DNA of 54,482 nucleotides from Amphiplicatus sp046296195 (GTDB lineage: Bacteria > Pseudomonadota > Alphaproteobacteria > Caulobacterales > Parvularculaceae). The notes beneath the pieces are model-generated. The model searched no databases. It was not told the DNA's origin and saw only the letters and a program-made list of their open reading frames with translations. The position numbers were made by a program, and so were the translations under genes. The stretch lies in NCBI GenBank assembly GCA_046296195.1, contig JBKBLR010000016.1:1-54482 (forward strand). Reading direction: 5' to 3'. This document shows positions 26,347 to 35,972 of this stretch, piece by piece (position 1 is the first letter of the stretch; the number at the start of each line of letters is the position of its first letter).

Positions 26347-28338
26347 TCATTCGTCGGCGGCGTAGACGCGGCGGCCGTCGAACCAGGTTTCAAGCACTTT
26401 CGTTTCGCTGATGCGATCGGCCTCGCCCTGTTCCGCGAGATCGATGATGTTCTGATCGAGGATGATGAAGTCGGCGCGCTTGCCCTTCTCGAGCGATCCC
26501 GTGATCAGGTCCTGTTTCAAGGCGCGCGCGCCGTTGATGGTGTAGGCGTCGATGGCGTCCCTGATGGAAAGGGCTTCCGCGGCGTTGAGCGGCCCCTCGC
26601 CGAAGATGTCTCTCGCCACGGCGCCTTCGATATTTACGAATGGACGCGGATCGCGCGTGTCAACCGGCGCGTCCGACCCGGCGATAATGACGCCGCCCGC
26701 CTTTCGGATCGACTCCGCCGGATAGACGTTCTTTATGTAATATGACTGCGGATCATAGAGGCCGCCCGGCCCGTCGACCCGGTTGATGAACGGGATCACG
26801 GTGAGATCATACTCCGGATCGATCGTCGCCCAGGCGAAGGTGAAAGAGGCGTAGGCGCCGAGAGCATTGAACCGGCGCACGTCTTCCGGCCGCACGAGCT
26901 GGAGATGGGTCACGATGTGCCGCGCTCTGTAGCCGCCGGCGGCCTGCGCCTTCTCGATGGCGTCGAGCGCCGTCTTCACCGCGCGGTCGCCAATCGCATG
27001 GATGTTGAAGGTGAACGCCGCTTCATGACCGAGGCGGATGAATTCGTGGATGACCTCCTCGGGATGCTGCAGGGCGCCGCTCGACCTCATGCATTGCTGA
27101 GGGTGAAAACCGTGCTCCGTCATAAAGGCGGAAACGTCGGTCAACGCGCCGCCGGCTGACAAGCGGCGGGTCGCGGCGCATATCTCGCCGTTGGGGTCGA
27201 CATAGCCGACGACCCGAAGTCCCGCGTCGTCATTCTTGAAATTCGGCTGCAAATAATCGCGCGAGAACGCGGCGTTCGGAAGCGTCGGCGGCGTGCTCAG
27301 CGGGTCGCCCTCAAGCACGCCGTCAGCGAACAGCTTGAGATAATCCGCCTGGACGAGCGGCGATGCTACGTATTTTTCCCGCAAAGCGGTCGCTTCGGCG
27401 ATCAATGCTTCGCCGTCGAACGATCCGTTGCTGCGCCGGAACTTGCTTGGATCGAGGAAGAGGGCGAGCCTTGCCCGCGCCTTGAACTCGCCGCGTTCGA
27501 GGAGGGCGTCATAGATGGGCAGCGTTTCGGGGCGCGCGGCCGCGTCGAGGAACGACGTGATGCCGCGCGGCAGCGTCACTTCCATCATCTTCTCACGGCT
27601 CGCAATGCGCTTGTCGAGTTCGGCGCGCTCCATCGCTGCGACATCGAGCCGGTCGTAGATGTAGGATTCGGTGAGCTTCCCGTTCGGTTCTCCGGTCTCG
27701 TCGACGCCGACATAGTGCGCGAGATCGGCAAAATCGGATTTGAGCGTCGCCGCGGAGAGGCCGACGACCGCTCCGTCGGCGTTCTTCGCTGTCGCGAGTG
27801 CAAGCGAGTTCGCGGCGAAATGATGCCCGTCCGTTCCTTCGAGAAACACCGGGTTCAGCGGGGCGGCGGCGTCGAGCGCGGCGCGGATCGTCCTGAACCG
27901 GTCGTCCGGTTGATTGCCGCGGTCGAAGGCCCAAAGATCGACGTAAAGCCATTCGCCTGCGGGCGGGCCAAACCGGGCAATGCAGCGCGCGACGAAATAG
28001 GAAAGCTCCGCGAGCGTCATCGCCTGGCGATTGATCGAGCAGGTGTCGACCGCCATCGCCGAGACCGGATGGAGATGGAGATCGTGAAATCCCGGCAGCA
28101 CGAGCTTGCCGCCGAGATCGACGCGCCGGGTTTGAGGCCCGGCGAAGCGCTCGGCGTCCTTGGCGCTGCCCACGTGAATGATGCTGTCGCCGCGCACGGC
28201 GATCGCTTCGGCGACGGTTCTTCCGGCGTCTGCCGTGTAGATGACCCCTCCTGACAGAATGACGTCCGCCGGCTTGTCGGGCGGTTTGGCGCAGCCGGCG
28301 ACGGCGACGGCAAGCAAGGCGAGAGTGGCAATTCTCAT
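26347..28338 (-). CDS. Amidohydrolase-family lipoprotein (YtcJ/Amidohydro_3 type)
   Basis: A 663-residue protein with a lipoprotein signal (MRIATLALLAVAVAGC, lipidated C16). The metal-binding HxH is H88-L-H90 in GFHDLHLHP, and the later ARHIVTHLQLVRPEDVRRF and IIAGSDAPVDTRDP segments provide further ligands of the Amidohydro_3 group. The C-terminal LEKGKRADFIILD closes the composite beta-sandwich. These enzymes act on diverse amides; substrate unknown. The start at 28338 is chosen because it yields a clean signal peptide. Exported lipoprotein forms are common in sphingomonad and caulobacter relatives. It is divergent from the TPR-sulfotransferase gene. Confidence 0.88.
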   Translation of the reverse strand: MRIATLALLAVAVAGCAKPPDKPADVILSGGVIYTADAGRTVAEAIAVRGDSIIHVGSAKDAERFAGPQTRRVDLGGKLVLPGFHDLHLHPVSAMAVDTCSINRQAMTLAELSYFVARCIARFGPPAGEWLYVDLWAFDRGNQPDDRFRTIRAALDAAAPLNPVFLEGTDGHHFAANSLALATAKNADGAVVGLSAATLKSDFADLAHYVGVDETGEPNGKLTESYIYDRLDVAAMERAELDKRIASREKMMEVTLPRGITSFLDAAARPETLPIYDALLERGEFKARARLALFLDPSKFRRSNGSFDGEALIAEATALREKYVASPLVQADYLKLFADGVLEGDPLSTPPTLPNAAFSRDYLQPNFKNDDAGLRVVGYVDPNGEICAATRRLSAGGALTDVSAFMTEHGFHPQQCMRSSGALQHPEEVIHEFIRLGHEAAFTFNIHAIGDRAVKTALDAIEKAQAAGGYRARHIVTHLQLVRPEDVRRFNALGAYASFTFAWATIDPEYDLTVIPFINRVDGPGGLYDPQSYYIKNVYPAESIRKAGGVIIAGSDAPVDTRDPRPFVNIEGAVARDIFGEGPLNAAEALSIRDAIDAYTINGARALKQDLITGSLEKGKRADFIILDQNIIDLAEQGEADRISETKVLETWFDGRRVYAADE

Positions 28339-28425
28339 CGAAACCTCTTGCGTTTCACGGCGCGCCGCCCGCACTCTTGTCGGGTGATGAATTACCAAAG
28401 GCCGATGCGGAAGCGCCAGTAGGGC

Positions 28426-29997
28426 ATGCAGGATCGACTGGAGCAGGCGCGCGCCTGGACGGCGGACGGGCTCGCCGCCTTCAAGCAAGGGCGTCTCAGC
28501 GCTGCGGAAGAATCGTCGCGCCGCGCGCTCGCCGCTGATCCTTCGCGCCCCGATGCGCACTTCCTGGTGGGGCTTCTCGCCGTCGAGCGGAAGGACTGGC
28601 GGACGGCAATCTCGGCCTTCGGGTCCGTGACAAAGCTCAATCCTCAAGACGGGGCGGCGTGGGCTCATCTTGCCCTGCTCCTGCAGCGCGTCGGCCATTT
28701 CGAGCGCGCTGACGAGGCGCTCGCGCGCGCTCTCGCGATCCCGCCCGCAAACGCTGACGGCTGCGACCTTCTCGGCGGCGTGCTCACGCAATTCGGCCGG
28801 CATCGCGAAGCCCGGTCCTGGCATCGGAAGGCGGCCGCGCTCGCGCCGGCGCGCGCCGATTTCGCGATCAATCTCGCTTCGGCGAACATTTTTCTCGGCA
28901 ACGACGCGGAAGCGGCCGCGGCGCTCGACCGCTTCATCGAAGCGGAGGGCGCGCCGCAGGCCGAGTGGCTTTTTTCATTGCTTCGGCGGGCGCGGAACCG
29001 GTCGAGGGCCGATCGGCTGGAAGCGCGCGCAGGCGCCGCGCCGTCGGCGTCTGCGCGCGCATTCCTCCATTACGCCGCGGGCAAGGAATATGAGGACTGC
29101 GAACTTTGGGATGAGGCCTTTGCCGCGTTCGACGCCGGCGCCCGCGCCAAGCGCTCGACGCTCAGCTATCACGAAGGCGCTGACGCGGCGCTTTTCGATG
29201 CGCTGAAAAGGCACGCGCCGACGGATAAGAGGCGCAACGGACAGGTGGGCCTCGAAGACCCGTCGCCCATATTCATCATCGGTCAGCCGCGAACCGGAAC
29301 GACGCTCGTCGAACGCATTCTCGCCAGCCATTCATCGGTCGAGTCCGCGGGAGAGCTGCAACAGTTCGGTTTGGCGCTCCGGCGCGTGACGCGCAGCGCC
29401 GCGGTCGGCGACTGGGCGCGCGCCGATCCGCGCGCGATCGGCGAGGCTTATCTCAGGTCTGTCGCGCCGATGCGCGGCGGCAAGCCGCGGTTCATCGACA
29501 AGCTGCCGCGAAACTTCCTTTATGCGCCGTTCATCGCCGCGGCGTTGCCGCGGGCGAAGATCATCCACCTCATGCGCGATCCGCTCGACGCGTGTTTTGC
29601 GAGTTTCAAACAGCTGTTCGCGGAAGCCTATCCGCATTCCTACGACCAGCGCGAGATGGCGCGCCATTATTGTCGCTACGCGTCGCTGATGGACCATTGG
29701 CGGAAAGCGGCGCCGGCGGCGTTTCTCGACATCTCCTACGAGAAGCTCGTCCTTGATCTTGAGGCCGAGGCGCGGCGCATGATCGCCTTCCTCGAGCTTC
29801 CGTGGGAGGACCAGTGCCTGCGTTTCCATGATCTGGGCGCCCCGGTTGCGACCGCAAGCGCCGTCCAGGTGCGCGAGGCCGTTCACGCACGCTCCGTCGG
29901 CAGGGCCCTGAAATATGGCGGCCGCCTTGCGCCGATGCGCCAGATACTTGCAGGCGAAGGGCTGATTTCGCCTGTTGTTGACCCCGATGAACGTTGA
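28426..29997 (+). CDS. TPR-repeat sulfotransferase
   Basis: A 523-residue fusion. Residues 1-170 hold about four TPR-type helical pairs (for example LSAAEESSRRALAADPSRPD and HFERADEALARALAIPPANA). The sulfotransferase domain starts near 280: the PAPS 5'-phosphosulfate loop is PIFIIGQPRTGTTLVERIL (281-299) and the 3'-phosphate motif is HLMRDPLDACFASF. It should transfer sulfate from PAPS to an unknown acceptor in the cytosol. Such TPR-sulfotransferases often lie beside TonB receptors in Caulobacterales and sphingomonads, as here (51 bp to the next gene). Confidence 0.9.
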   Translation: MQDRLEQARAWTADGLAAFKQGRLSAAEESSRRALAADPSRPDAHFLVGLLAVERKDWRTAISAFGSVTKLNPQDGAAWAHLALLLQRVGHFERADEALARALAIPPANADGCDLLGGVLTQFGRHREARSWHRKAAALAPARADFAINLASANIFLGNDAEAAAALDRFIEAEGAPQAEWLFSLLRRARNRSRADRLEARAGAAPSASARAFLHYAAGKEYEDCELWDEAFAAFDAGARAKRSTLSYHEGADAALFDALKRHAPTDKRRNGQVGLEDPSPIFIIGQPRTGTTLVERILASHSSVESAGELQQFGLALRRVTRSAAVGDWARADPRAIGEAYLRSVAPMRGGKPRFIDKLPRNFLYAPFIAAALPRAKIIHLMRDPLDACFASFKQLFAEAYPHSYDQREMARHYCRYASLMDHWRKAAPAAFLDISYEKLVLDLEAEARRMIAFLELPWEDQCLRFHDLGAPVATASAVQVREAVHARSVGRALKYGGRLAPMRQILAGEGLISPVVDPDER

Positions 29998-30048
29998 TAC
30001 GGTTTCAGGTCGCCGAGGGGCTTCGGCGCATGGTTGGAGGGCAGCGAC

Positions 30049-32355
30049 ATGACGGGACCCGTTTCCATTTCGGCAGGACGGCGGCTTCGCGCGGGCGCCG
30101 GCGTTTCAGCGCTCGCCCTGATCATTGCGACCGGCGCGGCGGCGCAGGACGACGAGATCATCGTGACCGCGACCAAGCGGGCCGAGTCGATCCAGGACGT
30201 TCCGCTCGCCATCACCGCCTATAGCGGCGACTTCGTGCGGGAGGTGAACCTCGAGGACGTGAAAGACCTCGTCACCTATACGCCGGGGATCACCGGCAAC
30301 TCCCTCGACAGCTTCATCGACTTCATCAATGTCCGCGGCATCGTGACGAATGATTTCGGCGTCGGCGGCGATCCATCGGTCGGCTTCTTCAAGAACGGCC
30401 TCTATCAGGGACGCAACGGCGCGGTCGTGACGACGCTTTACGACCTCGACCGCGCGGAGGCGCTCCGGGGGCCGCAAGGGTTCCTGTTCGGGCGCAACGC
30501 GATCGCGGGCGCGATCAGCGTCCATACCGTGCGCCCGAAGCTCGGCGTGCACGAGGGCTATGCGGAAATAGACGTCGCCGAACGCGGCCGCGTCGTCGGC
30601 GAGGCTGCGCTCAACCTTCCGCTCAGCGAGAAATTCGCTGTTCGCCTCGCCGGCTATGGCGGCAAGGAGAACGGCTATGTCGACAATGTGTTCGATCCCG
30701 CGGCCGACCGCTTCGTGGCCTTCAACAAGGGCGCCGGACGCTTCTCCGCCCTATACGACAACGAGAGCTTAAACGGGTTCCTGACGCTTGAATATGAAAA
30801 GCGGAACCAATCACCGGCGGTCTATCGGGCGACGGAGCTCGGCGACGCCTACGACGCCCTTGTATCAGTCTTTGGCCTGACGCTTGGCGGCGACGGCCGG
30901 GACATCGACAGCGACTTCGGGCTGGGGGAAGCCGATGATTCGACGATTTTCAGCGCCGGCCTCGAGCTCAACCTCGATGTCGGCGGGGCGACGATCACTT
31001 CGCTGACGGGCTTCAAGGATCACGATTATCTCTACGCGGAGGACTTCGACGGAACGCCGCTGCGCATCAACGATTACCGGCAGGACCAGAGCGGCCGATA
31101 TTTTGAACAGGAATTGCGCGTCGTCTCCAAGACGGATGGCCCCTTCTCCTGGTACGCCGGCGCATCCTATTACAATGAGGAGATCGACGTTCTGTTCAGC
31201 CAGGGACAGGACGAGGAAGTATACTGCCAGTATTATTTCGGCCTCAGCTGCTCCGATTATTTTGCGCTCGGCGGCGACGTGTTCACGCCTTCGCCGGACG
31301 GCCTTGTCGAGTCGAACGCGGTGCGCGGCCGGTATCATGGCTGGGCGGCCTATGTGGACGCGACTTACGCCTTCAACGAGCGGTTCGATATCAGCGTCGG
31401 CATCCGCTATTCGCGCGACACCAAGGATTTCGGCATTCAGGGTCTGACGCTGTCGAGCCAGTTGGGGCCGGCCTTCGCGCTCGGCTTCACCTCGACTGAT
31501 TTCCTCACGGCGAAGCAAAGCTGGGACGCGTTCACGCCGCGCTTCGTCGGCCGCTGGCGCCCGGACGACGACTGGCTCGTCTATGCAAGCGTCACCCGCG
31601 GCTTCAAGGCGGGCGGCTTCGGCAGCTTCACGATCCTGCCGGATTCGCTGCCGTTCACGCCGGGCGGCATCGACCTCGCGCCCGGCGATGCGACGCCCGA
31701 TCCCTTCGATCCCGAGAAGGCATGGTCTTATGAAGCCGGCACGAAAGGGAAGCTGTTCGGCGGACGCACCAAGGTCAACGCCAACGTCTATTATTATTCC
31801 TACAAGGATCTTCAGTCGAACGTGCCGGGCGTCGGCGGCGGCATCGTCGTCGACAATGTCGGCAGCGTGAAGGGCTGGGGCGTCGAAGGACAGATCGACC
31901 AGGCGCTGGGTCCGAATTTCGACCTTCTTGTCAACGGCGCTTATCACAATTCCGACGTGACCGAGGCCGAGGCGCTGTGCGACGGCACGCCCGATTGCGA
32001 GGGCCAGCCGCTCGCCGCCGCGCCGCGCTTCTCCGGCGCCGCCGTGCTGCGGTTCAACGCCCCGCTTGGGCCAGGGTCGCTGCGCGCCAACGCCGAGGCT
32101 TTTGGGCAGACCGAGACCTATGGCGGGCTGCTGCGCCTCGCCGAGGCGAGGAACGACGGCTACATCGATCTCGCTTTTCGGGTGGGATACGAGGCCGATG
32201 CCGGCTGGTCGATCTACGGCTATGTGGAAAACGTCACCAACGCGCTGTACTACACGGGAACGGAAGAAGGCGGTTCGCTGATCCCGGCGCATTTCATCGG
32301 CCCCTCGCGCCCGCGTACCTTCGGCGTCCGCATGAGCTATTCCTTCGGCGGCTAG
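30049..32355 (+). CDS. TonB-dependent outer-membrane receptor
   Basis: A 768-residue receptor. Signal peptide MTGPVSISAGRRLRAGAGVS followed by ALALIIATGAAA with cleavage near 32/33. A TonB box (DEIIVTATKR) leads the plug, which has the RAEALRGPQGFLFGRNAIAG motif; the barrel ends in an aromatic strand (TFGVRMSYSFGG). The ATG at 30049 is preferred over a TTG at 30034 because GGAGGG sits 7-8 bases upstream. Two Cys-containing loops (CQYYFGLSC; CDGTPDC) may form disulfides. Substrate unknown; receptors with this plug style are called iron-siderophore or carbohydrate types. Confidence 0.93.
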   Translation: MTGPVSISAGRRLRAGAGVSALALIIATGAAAQDDEIIVTATKRAESIQDVPLAITAYSGDFVREVNLEDVKDLVTYTPGITGNSLDSFIDFINVRGIVTNDFGVGGDPSVGFFKNGLYQGRNGAVVTTLYDLDRAEALRGPQGFLFGRNAIAGAISVHTVRPKLGVHEGYAEIDVAERGRVVGEAALNLPLSEKFAVRLAGYGGKENGYVDNVFDPAADRFVAFNKGAGRFSALYDNESLNGFLTLEYEKRNQSPAVYRATELGDAYDALVSVFGLTLGGDGRDIDSDFGLGEADDSTIFSAGLELNLDVGGATITSLTGFKDHDYLYAEDFDGTPLRINDYRQDQSGRYFEQELRVVSKTDGPFSWYAGASYYNEEIDVLFSQGQDEEVYCQYYFGLSCSDYFALGGDVFTPSPDGLVESNAVRGRYHGWAAYVDATYAFNERFDISVGIRYSRDTKDFGIQGLTLSSQLGPAFALGFTSTDFLTAKQSWDAFTPRFVGRWRPDDDWLVYASVTRGFKAGGFGSFTILPDSLPFTPGGIDLAPGDATPDPFDPEKAWSYEAGTKGKLFGGRTKVNANVYYYSYKDLQSNVPGVGGGIVVDNVGSVKGWGVEGQIDQALGPNFDLLVNGAYHNSDVTEAEALCDGTPDCEGQPLAAAPRFSGAAVLRFNAPLGPGSLRANAEAFGQTETYGGLLRLAEARNDGYIDLAFRVGYEADAGWSIYGYVENVTNALYYTGTEEGGSLIPAHFIGPSRPRTFGVRMSYSFGG

Positions 32356-32403
32356 AGCAGCCTTCGCTAAAGCCGATGCGGTTTTGCGTAAGGGAGGCGC
32401 GAA

Positions 32404-32417
32404 GCGGCGAAAGCCGC
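32404..32417. other. Small hairpin after the TonB receptor gene
   Basis: GCGGC-GAAA-GCCGC, a 5-bp stem with a GNRA-type tetraloop, 48 bases past the receptor stop. The preceding AAGCC-gatgc-GGTTT stem (about 32372-32387) with a short T-run could also contribute to termination. The 223-bp gap up to gyrA also holds a weak promoter-like pair, TTGCCG (32512-32517), 17 bases, CTACCC (32535-32540). Confidence 0.3.
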
Positions 32418-32578
32418 GACAATCAAAAACTTGATCCGGCGCCCGGATTTCGCAGCCAGGCGCGACCGGCGCGGGCGTCTTCGATCCGGCGGCGGACCGG
32501 CGGCGCCGCGCTTGCCGCGGGCCCGCCCGGAATGCTACCCGCGGGTGGCGCTTCCGTGCTGATTCTCCAAGGTATTCC

Positions 32579-35311
32579 GTGACCCCAGAAGACGACATCA
32601 CGCCGCCCGCCGGCGGCGCCGGCGAGGGCCAGTCGCCGACCATCTCCATCGAGGAGGAGATGCGGCGGTCCTATCTCGATTACGCGATGAGCGTCATCGT
32701 CAGCCGGGCGATCCCGGATGCGCGCGACGGCCTCAAGCCCGTGCACCGGCGCATTCTCTGGTCGATGCACGAGAACGGCTATGAGTGGAACAAGCCCTAT
32801 CGCAAATCGGCGCGCGTCGTCGGCGACGTCATCGGTAAATATCACCCGCATGGCGACCAGGCGGTTTATGACGCGCTCGCCCGCATGGCGCAGGATTTCT
32901 CGATGCGCCTGCCGCTGCTCGACGGGCAGGGGAATTTCGGGTCGATCGACGGCGATCCGCCGGCGGCGATGCGCTACACCGAAGTGCGCATGGACAAGCC
33001 GGCCCATGCCCTGCTCGAGGACATCGAAAAGGAAACCGTCGGATTCCAGCCGAACTATGACGGCCAGGAGAAGGAGCCGGTCGTCCTGCCGGCGCGGTTC
33101 CCGAATCTGCTGGTCAACGGCGCCGGCGGCATCGCCGTCGGCATGGCGACTAACATTCCGCCGCACAATCTTAACGAGATCGTCGACGCCACGATCGCGA
33201 TGATCGACAATCCCGAAATTTCGGACAGCGATCTCATCGACATCGTTCCAGGTCCCGATTTCCCGACCGGGGGCGTGATACTCGGCCGGGCGGGCTCGAA
33301 GGCGGCGCTGCTCCTGGGACGCGGATCGGTCGTCATGCGCGGGCGCGCCGCGATCGAGGAGATCCGCAAGGACCGGACCGCGATCATCGTCACCGAAATC
33401 CCCTATCAGGTGAACAAGTCGGTGATGATCGAGCGCATCGCCGACCTTGTGCGCGAGAAGAAGCTCGAAGGGATCGCCGACATTCGCGACGAGTCCAATC
33501 GCGAGGGCATCCGCGTCGTCATTGAATTGAAGCGCGATGCGGCCCCTGACGTCGTCCTCAATCAGCTCTATCGTCATTCCCAGCTTCAGACATCGTTCGG
33601 CGTCAACATGCTGGCGCTCAACGGCGGACGCCCGCAGCAGATGACGCTGCGCGACGTGCTCGTCTCATTCATCGACTTCCGCGAGGAGGTCATCACCCGT
33701 CGCACGAAGTTCGAGCTCAACAAGGCGCGCGACCGTGCGCATATCCTTGTCGGCCTCGCAATCGCGGTCGCCAATATCGACGAGGTCGTCGCGCTCATCC
33801 GCCGCGCGCCTGACCCGCAATCGGCCAAGGAACAACTGATGGCCCGCGACTGGCCGGCGAAGGACCTTGCGCCGCTCGTCCTGCTCGTCGCGGACCCGCG
33901 CCATTTGATGACCGAGGGCGGGACGCTGAGGTTGTCCGAAGAACAGGCCAAGGCGATCCTGGATTTGCGGCTGCAGCGCCTGACGGCGCTCGGGCGCGAC
34001 GAGATCGGCGATGAATTGAAGGGCCTTGCCGAGAAGATCGCCGATTATCTCGACATCCTTCGCAACAGATCGCGGGTGCTGACGATCATCAAGGATGAGC
34101 TCGGCGCGGTGAAGGCGGAGTTCGGCGCGCCGCGGCGCACCGAGATCGTCGACGCCGAAGGCGAAGTGGAAGACGAAGACCTCATCGCCCGGGAAGACAT
34201 GGTGGTGACGGTCACGCATGGCGGCTATGTGAAGCGCACGCCATTGTCGGTCTACCGCGCGCAGAAGCGCGGCGGCAAAGGCCGCGCCGGCATGAAGTTC
34301 AAGGACGAGGACTTCGTCTCGCAGCTCTTCGTCGGGTCGACGCACACGCCGCTGCTTTTCTTCACCTCGATCGGCATGTGCTATCAGCTGAAGCTCTGGC
34401 GCATTCCCGAGGGGCCGCCGACGGCGCGCGGCAAGGCGTTCGTGAATCTGCTGCCGCTTCAGCAAGGCGAGCGCGTCACCTCCATCCTTCCGCTGCCGGA
34501 GGATGAAGAAGCGTGGGACAAGCTGCAGATCATGTTCGCGACGCGGTCGGGAACGGTGCGGCGGAACAAGCTGTCCGATTTCCAGCGCATCAATCGCACC
34601 GGCAAGATCGCCATGAAGCTCGAGGATGAATGGCGAAACGGGCAGGACGGCATCGTCGGCGTCTCGATCTGCCGTCCGGACGACAACGTCCTGCTGACGA
34701 CGGCGAACGGCATGTGCATCCGCTTCCCGGTGGAGGAGATCCGCGTCTTCGCCGGCCGCACGTCGACCGGCGTCAGGGGCATAAAGCTCGATGACGACGA
34801 TGAAGTGATTTCGATGGCGATCCTCAACGGCGTCGGGGCGACGACTGAAGAAGCGCGCGCTTATCTGAAGCATGCGGCCGCCATGCGCCGCGCGGCGGGC
34901 GAGGAGGGAGACGACGCAGCCGAGGACGAGGCGCCGGCGGCGGCGCTGTCCCCGCAGCGCATCGCCGAGCTCGGCGCGGCGGAGCAATTCATCCTGACGG
35001 TGACCCAGAACGGTTACGGAAAGCGGTCCTCATCATTCGAATACAGAACGTCCGGCCGCGGCGGCAAAGGCATCATCGCGATCGTCGTCAACGAGCGGAA
35101 CGGGCGCGTGTGCGCTTCGTTCCCGGTCGAGGACAGCGACCAGATCATGCTCGTCACCAATGGCGGACAGCTGATCCGCACGCCGGTCGGCGGCATCAGG
35201 GTCGCCAGCCGCAACACCCAGGGCGTCACCATCTTCCGCACGGCGGAGGGCGAGAAGGTCGTCTCGGTCGAGCGCATCGGCGATGTCGGCGAGGACGAAA
35301 ACGGCGAATGA
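32579..35311 (+). CDS. gyrA: DNA gyrase subunit A
   Basis: A 910-residue GyrA with a GTG start (MTPEDDITPPAGG). The catalytic tyrosine is Y133 in AAMRYTEVRM. The C-terminal beta-pinwheel domain carries a GyrA box (AQKRGGKGRAGM), separating it from ParC. The quinolone-contact helix reads HPHGDQAVYDALARM: the position equal to E. coli Ser83 is Gln94, while Asp87 is kept as Asp98. GyrA2GyrB2 introduces negative supercoils with ATP. coaD lies 43 bp downstream. The length exceeds E. coli GyrA (875) owing to an acidic insert near residue 770. Confidence 0.97.
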   Translation: MTPEDDITPPAGGAGEGQSPTISIEEEMRRSYLDYAMSVIVSRAIPDARDGLKPVHRRILWSMHENGYEWNKPYRKSARVVGDVIGKYHPHGDQAVYDALARMAQDFSMRLPLLDGQGNFGSIDGDPPAAMRYTEVRMDKPAHALLEDIEKETVGFQPNYDGQEKEPVVLPARFPNLLVNGAGGIAVGMATNIPPHNLNEIVDATIAMIDNPEISDSDLIDIVPGPDFPTGGVILGRAGSKAALLLGRGSVVMRGRAAIEEIRKDRTAIIVTEIPYQVNKSVMIERIADLVREKKLEGIADIRDESNREGIRVVIELKRDAAPDVVLNQLYRHSQLQTSFGVNMLALNGGRPQQMTLRDVLVSFIDFREEVITRRTKFELNKARDRAHILVGLAIAVANIDEVVALIRRAPDPQSAKEQLMARDWPAKDLAPLVLLVADPRHLMTEGGTLRLSEEQAKAILDLRLQRLTALGRDEIGDELKGLAEKIADYLDILRNRSRVLTIIKDELGAVKAEFGAPRRTEIVDAEGEVEDEDLIAREDMVVTVTHGGYVKRTPLSVYRAQKRGGKGRAGMKFKDEDFVSQLFVGSTHTPLLFFTSIGMCYQLKLWRIPEGPPTARGKAFVNLLPLQQGERVTSILPLPEDEEAWDKLQIMFATRSGTVRRNKLSDFQRINRTGKIAMKLEDEWRNGQDGIVGVSICRPDDNVLLTTANGMCIRFPVEEIRVFAGRTSTGVRGIKLDDDDEVISMAILNGVGATTEEARAYLKHAAAMRRAAGEEGDDAAEDEAPAAALSPQRIAELGAAEQFILTVTQNGYGKRSSSFEYRTSGRGGKGIIAIVVNERNGRVCASFPVEDSDQIMLVTNGGQLIRTPVGGIRVASRNTQGVTIFRTAEGEKVVSVERIGDVGEDENGE

Positions 35312-35354
35312 CTTCCCGCATCATGCTCGAGACGGGATAACAAGGGCGGACCCC

Positions 35355-35858
35355 ATGGCGAAACGCATCGGCCTTTATCCCGGCACCTTCGATCCGATCA
35401 CGCTGGGGCATGTCGATATCATCGAGCGGGCCGTGAAGATGGTCGACGAGCTGATCGTCGGGGTCGCCATCAATCGCGACAAGGGCCCGCTCTTCACGCT
35501 TGACGAGCGCGTGAAGATGGTCACCGCGGAAATGGCGAAGATTTCAATGAAGTCGAGCGTCCCCATTCGGGTGACGCCGTTTGAATCGCTGCTGATGAAG
35601 TTCGCGGAAGAGTCGAATGCGAATTTCATCATCCGCGGCCTGCGCGCCGTCTCTGACTTCGAGTATGAATTCCAGATGGTCGGGATGAACCAGCGGCTCA
35701 ATGACGACATCGAAACCGTGTTCCTGATGGCGGATGTCCGTTATCAGTTCATCGCCTCGCGGCTTGTGAAGGAGATCGCGCGGCTCGGGGGGGATATCGC
35801 GGCCTTCGTTCCCGCCGATGTCGCAGCCCTTTTGAGGGCGAAATTCGCCCGGCCGTGA
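35355..35858 (+). CDS. coaD: Phosphopantetheine adenylyltransferase
   Basis: A 167-residue nucleotidyltransferase. The start MAKRIGLYPGTFDPITLGH contains the TxGH adenylyl-transfer motif (TLGH), and FIIRGLRAVSDFEYEFQM is the phosphopantetheine-binding region. It performs the penultimate step of CoA synthesis. The ATG at 35355 with GGGCGGA upstream is the start; further in-frame codons reach back into gyrA but do not match the family. gyrA-coaD-ppi-ppi is a common alphaproteobacterial order. Confidence 0.96.
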   Translation: MAKRIGLYPGTFDPITLGHVDIIERAVKMVDELIVGVAINRDKGPLFTLDERVKMVTAEMAKISMKSSVPIRVTPFESLLMKFAEESNANFIIRGLRAVSDFEYEFQMVGMNQRLNDDIETVFLMADVRYQFIASRLVKEIARLGGDIAAFVPADVAALLRAKFARP

Positions 35859-35972
35859 CCCCGGCGTCCCCCGTTCGGGCGATGGACAGGGCCGCGGCAG
35901 GCCTTATGACGAAGCTTCGCCATAATCGGGGCTCAAAAGCCTCCCGGGCGACAGGTTGAAGGAGCATGACCA

